Source: Glandiceps talaboti (taxonomy: Eukaryota; Hemichordata; Enteropneusta; Spengelidae). Taken from it: a DNA stretch of 64,000 nt. The stretch lies in NCBI RefSeq assembly GCF_964340395.1, contig NC_135564.1:12814391-12878390 (forward strand), in the 5' to 3' direction. The notes below the pieces were generated by a model. The model saw only the letters and a list, made by a program, of their open reading frames with translations. It was not told the origin of the DNA and did no database searches. Numbering within the stretch: the stretch's first letter is position 1; each line of letters opens with the position of its first letter. Positions 25,893-36,500 of this stretch are shown in pieces. A program made the translations under genes and the position numbers.

Positions 25893-27060
25893 GAATGTTT
25901 ACTCTCTGTGACTTCCATTGCTGTCGTCTTCTCGTGATGAAGTGTCAATAAACGGTTGTTGTCTACAAAGTGTTCGTGTAAACAAACGGATATGCGGATG
26001 TTTTGTCGTGCAGAAATTGTCAAGTCAAGGAAGTACATTTCCTATTATAAATTTCACACTTGAGTGACGTTGATTTTCACAAGGTCACTACATCCTGGAT
26101 GGTGGAGTGTTTGCTCTGCATGTTTCTACGTGTTGTGATTGTGACGATGCTCCCTGGGGTGATGCTTTGTTTTCCTGGTGAGAGTGCGTGCGTACCAGCT
26201 CAGACCAGAATAGTGGTCTGAGGTACCAGTCACCTTTATACATTCACCTGTTCTAGTACTGTAAATCTGTCCACGTGACAAACTGAGTCAATATAAAATT
26301 GGTTCAAGTGGATTTACAACTGTTGTTACTGTTAATTGACCATAAAAGTCACATAAATAGGATTTCCAATGTATTTGGTTCCTTTCTACTTCTACTTCTA
26401 CCATAGTGTCGGTGCAGAAACATGAAAACTGGTTTGGGCTCGAACGACTCCCAGGGAATAACTTTGTTTTATAAAAATTTCACAGAAAATTCTTCCGGCA
26501 CTCAATAACTTCCAACAAAAGGTTCCCTAATTTTAATGATTCAAGGTTTTACGATTTAAGAGCTGGAGGAATATATTTGATACAGCAGTGCTTACCTATT
26601 CCTCTAGATAAAAGAGCTGACTCGTGACCTGGGTGCAATTCATTCAGGTAAACGACGGTCATTTAAAGTTGTGTAACTTTAAAAAAGAAACAAACAAACA
26701 CTTTTTTAACATAACTTTATACTAACTATAATAGGGGATGTACGAAACTGAAATCACTCAGTGATTTTTTGACCGTAAATTCCAGTTTTCACTTATATAT
26801 TGCTTCGTGTTAAACGGATACATATCCCGGATACATACATTACTTTTACGTGTATACATAGATGTTAAAGTACGTCTCTGAAGGTGAGAAATGTAACAAT
26901 GTAAAATAAAGGCCCATTGCTTTCCAATATTTGACCAATGCCGCCAATCGATCGATCAGCGCACTGTACTCAGGTGCCTAATTATGCGTATTAGGTGTTT
27001 TGATTGGTCGCTAGTGGACTACGTCACAGTATATTTTGGTCACAACAGACATGATAAACC

Positions 27061-27070
27061 AAGATGGCGA
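27061..27070 (+). promoter_or_regulatory. YY1-like AAGATGGCGA motif upstream of ZNRF
   Basis: AAGATGGCGAC lies 140 bp upstream of the ZNRF start codon. AAGATGGCGGC-type elements sit at the start of many animal housekeeping genes. The ATG inside it opens no long frame. Promoter assignment is inference. Confidence 0.4.
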
Positions 27071-27209
27071 CTACGTGTGATTGCGTTACTACTTCACTGT
27101 TATTTTCACCGTAGTTTTGGATAACTCCTCTTGCACATTACATATATTTGGGTGAATTTCGATCTCAAGGTAGTTTTTCTACAAGGAGCCACGTTTGATT
27201 ACAAGAGCA

Positions 27210-27564
27210 ATGGGTGCGAAAGCTAGCACAGGTAACCACCGGAATAGCTTCTCAGCCAGTGGTGGCACAAGCAGTGGCATTGGAGGTTCAGCTGGGTCGG
27301 CATCTGGAGGACTTACGTTCGGACACGGACATCCTCACCCACATCACCATGTTTTTGGTGGGAACTCTTCAAATCACCGGGAACGGGCAAGATCTTTAGG
27401 AAGCTTTCAAAATGGCTTCGGACAGCAAAGGATGAACATAGCTGGCAATGGCAGTTTTAGCCCAGACTCTGACAGCAGTTCTCCAGACGATGGTTCTAAT
27501 CATATGTTTTCGTTACAACCTCAGTCATTACCAGCACATCTACTTTCACCGTCGTTATTGACTG
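27210..27564 (+). CDS. ZNRF: ZNRF exon 1: myristoylation site and low-complexity region
   Basis: ATG at 27210 (AGCAATGGGTGCG) is chosen because the product starts MGAK, the conserved myristoylated N-terminus; the frame is open upstream to 27195 but has no earlier ATG. It ends ACTG|GTAAAT in phase 1. The segment SLPAHLLSPSL just before the junction is also a family signature. Confidence 0.92.
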
Positions 27565-30500
27565 GTAAATTAATTTGTTTACTATTATTTAACGTTTTTT
27601 GGGGCAACAATAGCAACCATCATGCAGTCGTTGATGTCATTTGATTTCCATTTAAATGCAATAACAACATATGATGACATAGCGGTCGATTCATCTCGGT
27701 CGATCAACATGCCCATGTTTCATTGTGTATAGTGTAAGTTACATAATCGCACAATATTCCATAGATCATGTAGATTCACCTGTGTGAGCACGTGACGTAA
27801 GTATAGCTCACACAACAGAAGTGTCTTTGTTGAACCACGTGATTGTCACATGCACGCGTCAAAAAAACAAAAACAAAAAAAGTTGAAGGAGGTGAAACAA
27901 AGTTCACATACATTCATGTGTGGTGAACTGAAAGCCAATCCCATGTATGTATGTGTGTGTCTATTGATAGACCCTCCACCAATGGGGGTCTATGGTCTAT
28001 TGCAAGGAAAGGTCACAATGTGATAATCTTAGAACTCAAGACTTCATGGAAAGTAAGGTCAGTAATATAAAGTTGCAAGTATTTACACTCGTTCAAGGTT
28101 ATGCCAGTTCAGCAATCAAGTTTATGTCAACATATGGTCTATTTATGTAAGATTGGCATTGCTCATATATCACCTTGTGTTTTTAATATGTACCTCTCAG
28201 CAAAGGGTCAGTGTTTTGACACTTTCACACATCACATAATTCTTTTGGCAAGTACAAAACAGCAGATTGATTGTACAACCAGTCTATATCAAGCCAGAAA
28301 ATTGGAGTCAAACAGTTTGGAAAAATATATAAATGGGCGACTCAGAAAACTGCATTCTCAAAAAATATCACAGAAAAGTTTGAAAATTGGCAACTATGGG
28401 GTCCAAAGTTGTATCGGCATTCAAAGAGGAGTCAAACCTTTAAATAATGCTTTAAAAACATAAAGAGTCAAAAGTCAACATGAGTCGAAGGGGAGGGGGG
28501 TGTACGAGCCCCCCTGCACCGGCCTCTACAGATTTACAGTTTCAAGTAAGCTAGTGGGTCAGGGTATGGTTAGGAATGACAGTGGGAAAAGTTAAGTTGG
28601 GTAGCTAGACTTTTAACATTAATCTGTTATGTGTATTTACTATAGCCATACTCTCAGTCTGTTCTATACATTCCCCGGCCCCTTTCTTGTTATAAAACAT
28701 CCTTGATAAATGAGACAGGGGAATTGTTAGTTTTCTAAACACAAGACGTCAAAGCTGGTCTTTGTATCGTATTAACAGGGCATGTCAAAAAGTACAAAAC
28801 GCAATACTTTCACCAGTTAATCTTTTGTTATGGGCACACCAATGATACGTTTGTTCTGTATTGGTACTAGAATCTTATACCAGAGTTGAGTCTGTTTACA
28901 TTGCAATCTGTGATTTTACTTTGGCTGTCTCACTAACCTCTTGTGTTACTAGCCACATCAAACAATAACGTTGTTCGAAAATCATACACTCAAACTGATT
29001 GATGTGATAGAATGCACTCAAACTGATTGGTCACAATGGAGAGTGATAACATATGTCAGCCTTATTGACAATATTCCAATGAAGTAAATATGTAAATATG
29101 TGCCTTCATTGAGATGAGCATTTACAAGTAGTGAATATTATGTCAATATCTACAGACAGGCATGCTGATAACTGCCATTGTGGACATGGCTAAATTAATT
29201 GTTTGCTGTTACTAACATTACATTTATAAGTGGTTAGTGAGACAGGAAGTAAAGATACAGTTTGTGATGTAAACAGGCTAATACCAGAGATAATGGTATA
29301 TTACATATCTTAACTATACAACTGACAAAAAATGACATAGATGCAAGTATACGTGTAAGCATTCCAAGATCTAGGAGAAAATTATTTCTGCAAAGGAGAA
29401 GTCCATGACTTCTGAGTTCAATGAATATGCACCAGTGATAATGAATTACTGTACTAAATTTGCATATAGAAGCTTTGCTCATGATATAATTAACATAACT
29501 AAATACTAAATTGTGCCTAGATTGTGCACTAGATCATTCTCATAAGCAGTGGTATAATCAGACACTTGCTTGAGATAGATAGCATGGTGTGATGTGTCAT
29601 TGCCTTGTCACAGTAGGACAGACTGTATGTGTACATATGATGTAAGACAAAATTATAGATGGCGTTAAATTAAATTTTGTGCAAAGATTGCCCATGACGC
29701 ATGGACCAATTGATTGAGGATTTTTGGAGAAATCTAATTCTGGTGCTGGATTTCTAATATCCAGCACCAGAATTGGATTTCCCCAAAAAATCCGCAATAA
29801 GTGTGAAGAATTTAGAGAAGACATTGAGTTCCAATCTTCGAGGGAAGCCTTCTTTGTTGTGTGTGTGTAGTAACTGGCTTATTAGTATTTTGAGAACTGC
29901 TAAGTGTTGGCAGCGGTATACACACAATTGAGCCCCCCCCCCCCCCCCCCCCCCAGTTTATTAATGGTATTAAGCTATGCAGCATAATCCTCATAACAAG
30001 GTAAAGCCATGGGAAATCAACAGAAGGGAGAATGCTGTTGTGCAAATACATCTCTATTGTCATGGAAATGTAGCCATATTGTATGTAATGCAGGGGTCTC
30101 TTAAACCATCATGAAAATAATAGAAATGCATAATTATTTTCATGATGGTCTAGAAGACCCCTGCAGTTAACATGTCATGACAAAAAAAATGCAAAAAAAA
30201 GTCCAAGCATTCCATGTATTGTACCTTGACATGTCTATAGGTTGGACTAATTTCTGGTAATTAGACAGAGACTAGAATAATATAACTTGGTAAATTTGAT
30301 TCTATAGATTGGTGTGACAGGAAAGGTTAAAAGAAAAACCTGTATACATTCTAGATAGCTGACAAGATTAAGTGAGAGACAGACATATCTTTAAGTGTAA
30401 TAAAATGTAAGTAGAGAACCAGAATAACACAAATAAAATGTAGTTAAATATAAGTAAAGAACCAGAATAATACAAACAAAATGTAAGTAAAGAACCAGAA

Positions 30501-33500
30501 TAATACAAATAAAATGTAAGTAAAGAACCAGAATAACACAATAAAATGTAAGTAAAGAACCAGAATAATACAAATAAAATGTAAGTAAAGAACCAGAATA
30601 ACACAAATAAAATGTAAGTAAAGTACCAGAATAACACAAATAAAATGTAAGTAATGAACCAGAATAACACAAATAAAATGTAAGTAAAGAACCAGAATAA
30701 CACAAATAAAATGTAATGAAGTACCAGAATAACACAAATAAAATGTAAGTAAAGAACCAGAATAACACAAATAAAATGTAAGTAAAGTACCAGAATAACA
30801 CAAATAAAATGTAAGTAATGAACCAGAATAACACAAATAAAATGTAAGTAGAGTACCAGAATAATACAAATAAAATGTAAGTAAAGAACCAGAATAACAC
30901 AAATAAAATGGTAATTAGGCTAAATGGAATAACACCCTAGATAGATATACATGTATGTCTAGCAATGACACTTAAACTGTCTGCACTTATAGAAGGGATC
31001 TTTCCAAAATTATCATTCTGGTCATTAAAGGGGCATAAGCTGTGTTTATACTTTTTGGATGGTAATGTTTTCTGCATATTAAAAGGTACCTGTGTTCTAT
31101 TTAGTCATTACTTGCTATCGACAGAATTCAAACCTGGTTTTAAGGCATACTTAATACATTAACAATTTGATGATATGATTTAGTACATGATATGCACTCA
31201 AGGAAATACCTATTATGCTATCATTATCAACTGTGCTAACAACATCAGCAAATTGATACATGTCGACATTAGACTAATCAGTGGACTGTGATACTGTATC
31301 AATATGGTGCTAGCTGAGTTTAAATTATAATGTGTTTTATTCAGATGAAAGTACTTACATAAAACCTCAATTAAAGCTACAATCGTTGCAAATAGAACAT
31401 TTTTTGAAACTGTTTTGTTAGAAATAATGATTTATTTTAATATTGTTCACCATGAGATGTATTGAATCCCATGTAGGCAAGATACATAATATGGTGCAAT
31501 ATATCAAATCAAAGTTAATTTTGGGTCCATACCCAAAAAATCAGCCCCCAATGAATCACAATTTCTACTTATTGCTTATAGATAAAATAGACCTGGAATT
31601 GATGTGTACAGTGTCTAATTATTGGTATTTTAAAGAATTTTCAGTAAATGTATTTTTGGTTGTCAGATCGGAAAAATGATTTTCAGTCACAGCTAGTGCA
31701 GGTTTAAAATAATGTTTTATGTCAAATATATGTCAACGATAAAGTCAATCTGATTAAAATGTGATGTGGTGAAAGTGTCTAGATGTCTTTATTTTCTATT
31801 ACACTGGGTCAGATGTGGGAAGGTGGCAGTCACCTGGAACAAAACAAACGACACAACACAATTGAAATAGAGGTAAATAAAGACATCTAGCCGCTTTCAA
31901 CACATCAGATTTTAATCAGATTGTGGTATGTGAATAGATGATTGTGATCCATATACATAACATAGGAAAGAATTCAAGATATTGTCAGTGCACAAGCCCA
32001 GGACAATGAATGTTGTCCATCAGTACTGAATCACTATCATTACATATATGTACGGTGATACTATGAACATACATAGACTTAAACATAAATGAATAGTAAT
32101 TAGCCTCTGATTGTGTACTAGATGGTTTATACTAAGAATATAGTTAAAACCATGTGTCATGCAGATAAAAAAAGATATCATCTTTAGTCAGAACTGTGGT
32201 ATGAAATGATACATGTTTGTATATTTGGCTAGTTAGTTTTCATTTATATCTACAGTAAGAATTATACTATCAAGGAATTTACAGCGCATAAGCTGGGAAC
32301 AATGAATAATTGCCAATTGAATTTGCATACAGTGGTCCTATTTATGAATAAATTAGAAATATTAAGTGGCCTCAATTTGTACACAAGGTGCACAGTCTGA
32401 AGCATGTCCTTGACCTCCCTAGTCTCAGATACCCAGACCCCAGGGGGCGCTATTATGAGACCACCTGAACGAGAGTCTGGGAACACATAATCCGAAATCC
32501 TCTGTGCCTGATCTCTCTCTCTCTTAGAGCAATGTATTCTGGGGAATATTTTGTATCCAACATTGCTTGCTGAACAATTCTGGTTCCTTCACACCAGGTT
32601 TGTATGTCTCAAGCGACTGATACATCTTAATTACAAAGAACAGGCCTCACAAGCCAATTTTCTATGACTTGGAAGTTGGAATAGGTGTGGTGCCCGGCTT
32701 GTGGTGCCATGACTTGAGATTACCCTTACTCAGACTCTCGTCTTGGTGGTCATGTAGTAGGGCCCCCACAGCAATGAGAGTCTGGGTAACTGAGATTATG
32801 ACTTCTTCCTCTGACTTCCTTCTGTATTATATTAACTTTTGCCACGATAACGTAACCTCTTGTTTGTTCATTTCAAATGGTTAAACCTCAGCCCATGACA
32901 CACAAAAGAAGTACAGTTACTCAGAGAGGAAACTAAAAGTATTCACAAGACACAATGGAAGAAAAGATTGAGTTGTCGTTTTCCTTTAACAAAATCACCA
33001 CAGCGTTTCAACGATTTAAATACAAACAAGTGTTATATTCACGATAGTATAATGCAACATTGTTCACATCCCATTGTGTTACCAGCCAACAACCCCCTAA
33101 CCATATCTAAATTTGAAATCAACAATAGAACCAAGGTCACTACTGTCATTACTGTAAAGATAATGAGGGGATTCTATGATGGGAAGTAACTCTATGTTAC
33201 ATCAGGTCATATGTGTAGTAGAATGAGATATACTGAGAAAACAAAAATTAAGAATCCTTCCAAAATATAAATTTGGAAGAGCAATCGATCTACCTGACCA
33301 TGCAAGGCTCGTCTGTTATGGTTGCCTCCACTACAAGACTTTTCTTTGTTCAATGTTGCTGCCACATTTTGTCTTTCCCTTCAAGATGTAAATAAACTGT
33401 TTGATGATGAGGGGTCCAATCCCTAACCTGAAGCTATAGCTAATTTGGATTAATTCTCTGAAGGTGATTATCAGGGAGGGGTAAGGGGGAGGGTTGTTTG

Positions 33501-36500
33501 GTTTACCTCTGGCTTCAGCTTAAACATTTGGATTACCTTTGTGATGTTGGTTATAAAGGGGGGGGGGGCAGTTTTTCATACCTTTTGCTTCAACATGTAG
33601 ATACACATTTTGATGGTATTAGTAGGGGGGAGGGGGTGACTTGTGAAGTTGTCCCATCAATACTTTGTGAGAAGTGAAAGCAACAGCTATTCAGTAGATG
33701 TTTTACTATAATTTGGAATGTATAGTATATCAGAAGCTTGTCCATAGTCAGTGAGAGTTGGTTCTCTAACAAGATACACTCATGGCCCAGTGTAGTCAAT
33801 GAGGGTTGTTCCCTAACACCCATGGCCCAGTAGTCAGTGAAGGTTGGTTCCCTAACACTCTTGGCCCAGTAGTCAGTGAAGGTTGGTTCCCTAACACTCT
33901 TGGCCCAGTAGTCAGTGAGGGTTGGTTCCCTAACACTCATGGCCCAGTAGTCACTGGGGGTTGGTTCCCTAACACTCTTGGCCCAGTAGTCAGTGAAGGT
34001 TGTTCCCTAACACTCATGGCCCAGTAGTCAATGAGGGTTGTTCCCTAACACCCATGGCCCAGTAGTCAGTGAAGGTTGGTTCCCTAACACTCTTGGCCCA
34101 GTAGTCAGTGTGAGTGTTGGTTCCCTAACATTCATGGCCCAGTAGTCAGTGTGAGTGTTGGTTCCCTAACACCCAATAAAGTATTTATTAGGCTTCAATT
34201 CACTTCAATCAGGTCAACAACCCAGGTACAAAGACAGTAACTAACAATACAGACATACAAAACAACACAAAATATCTAGGGTATATTCCAAGGTCTGTCT
34301 TTTTACCCATAACAATATGTTGTTAGCAGACACCTATTGTATATGTACAGTAGTTGTTCTATGTATATGAATTATTGAATAGCTGTAGACATTTCAATTT
34401 GTAACACACAATGCAATTCAATATACATGTAGTATATTACTGTTTGTATTTCACTTTTATTGGTAATGTTAACAATATAAATCCACATGGTTTCTTAATT
34501 TCTACATATAAGTCATAAAACAGAATAGTGATTAATAATGAAATAGCTATAGAAGAAAAGCTATGCATACATGCATATAAAATATTAAATTGTGTTTATC
34601 CAAGCATTAAAGTGGACTGTAAAATTTATTATCAGGAGTGTCCTTATCATCTCTCTCCTTATATGGGAAGGGATGAGCAGATTGGCCACATTGGCTGATT
34701 TTCAGTCTAAACATTGAGATACTTTAGTGTCAAATTTGGGTGGGTGGGGTGGGGAGGGGTATGTGTGTCATTCGAACCTTGAAATGAAACTTACAAACAG
34801 TTAACTGTAATGAAAACTGTGATTAGTCATACGTAGCCTCTGATAAGTCTGTTCCACATCATCTAATGTGTAGATGTTTTTTGACTCCTTGTCCTAACTT
34901 TGAAATAGAACATATCCAATCTATACAAGTTTACCTGCTTTTCCCTTCCCATCACACATTATATGTATGTTAACAACTCTCGTTACCATCTATACAAGTT
35001 TACCTGCTTTTCCCTCTCATCACACATTATGTATATTAACAACTCTCTTTACCATAGAATTTTACCACCTAAACATTTGGTATAAATTAATGATCATTTG
35101 ATTTCTTAGTCAGAACCAAGGTTTTCATTTCTTATGCAACACTTGTATTACTATACATTGAAGGTATGCTTAATAAGTTGATTTTGTTCTATTTTGGACC
35201 CTGTAGTTTGATGGAAAATGATATCACAGGTACTGAGAATGATTTCAATTCCTATGCTACACTAAGGTGCACTTGACAATAAGTTGAATATCTTGTTCTA
35301 TTTTGACCCTCTAGCTTGAAGGAAAATACTGTCACAGGTACCAAGAATTTTCTGCTTTCAAATTTGTTAAAATTATTGTATTATTAACTTTCAGGTATAA
35401 AGTGTCCGGTCTGTTCAAAGTTTGTTCCTCCTGATGATATTGAATGCCATCTTGTTATTTGTTTAACCAAACCAAGAATTAGTTATAATGGTAAGTCAGA
35501 ATTATGGGATCAAATAGTAAGTACAGCCGCTACAGCTTGAGCATGCAGTTTTGATGAGATGAGGTATCAAGCTATACTGGCTACATGGACATCCTTCCTG
35601 GGAACAGTTATTGTAAAAGTTAAAGCACATTGAAATAAGGAAAAAAAACATTCGAAGTTACAAGTATACAAGGTTACATGTAGCTGTAACAAGTGTGAGC
35701 ATGCAGTTTTGATGAGATGAAATATCAAGTGAGACTGGCTACATGGACATCCTTCCTCGGAACAGTTATTGTAAAAGTTAGAGCACATTGAAACAAGGAA
35801 AAAAACCATTTGAAGTATACAAGGTTTCGTGTAGCTGTATCATTGTGAGCATGCAGTTTTGATGAGATAAGATATCAAGTGAAACTGGCTACATAGACAT
35901 CTTTCCTGGGAAGTTATTGTAAAAGTTAGAGCACATTAAAATAATGAGAAAAAATCCCACTACGTATAATAGGACACTGCAGTGCTGTAGAGAATCCTAC
36001 ATATGTTTAAATACAAGAGGATTTAGCAAATGATAACTAAAGTGTAATTCCTGTATTTTTACAGAGGATGTTTTAACTAGTGAATCAGGGGAATGTGTCA
36101 TATGCCTTGATGACTTGGAACAAGGAGATACCATAGCACGTTTACCTTGCCTATGTATTTACCACAAAAGGTGAGTTGAGTCGTCCCAACAGAAACCCTC
36201 ACTGTGATGACAGATGCATAAAAATATACATGTAACACATTTACCTTGCCCATGTATTTGCCACGAAAGGTGACGAGAAGTTTTGACAGAAACCTACACT
36301 GTGATGACAAGTGTGTAACAGTGAAGTAGAGTACATGTATATAATTTTAAGAAATCACCCGCCAGTTGACAGTATGTAGTGGAGACTTGTCAGAAATGTC
36401 TACTCTGACAAATTGGCAGAACAGAGTACAATATTTCTCAGAAACCCCCAATGTACATTGCATTTACTAGTTTATAGCATGGAGTACAATTTCTTAGAAA

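Larger units (their letters stand above)
27565..35394 (+). other. ZNRF intron 1 (7.8 kb)
   Basis: No exon recognised. It holds hairpins (29713, 30090), a poly-C tract (29933-29955), two minisatellites (30401, 33775), two inverted-repeat elements (31371, 31746), an inverted pair of about 65 bp around CGAGAGTCTG (32418-32478 and 32727-32795), and two-copy tandem duplications at 34915-35045 and 35160-35345. Open frames such as 28101-28463 are unsupported. Confidence 0.6.

Noticed and set aside
28101-28463. 120-residue plus-strand frame in ZNRF intron 1
   Set aside because: No recognisable motif, in sense orientation inside an intron, with no start context or supporting conservation visible.
30368-30902. 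Minus-strand frames of 111-169 residues rich in SGSLLTFYLCY
   Set aside because: Product of the 33-bp minisatellite; it resembles a membrane protein only because the unit is pyrimidine-rich on that strand.
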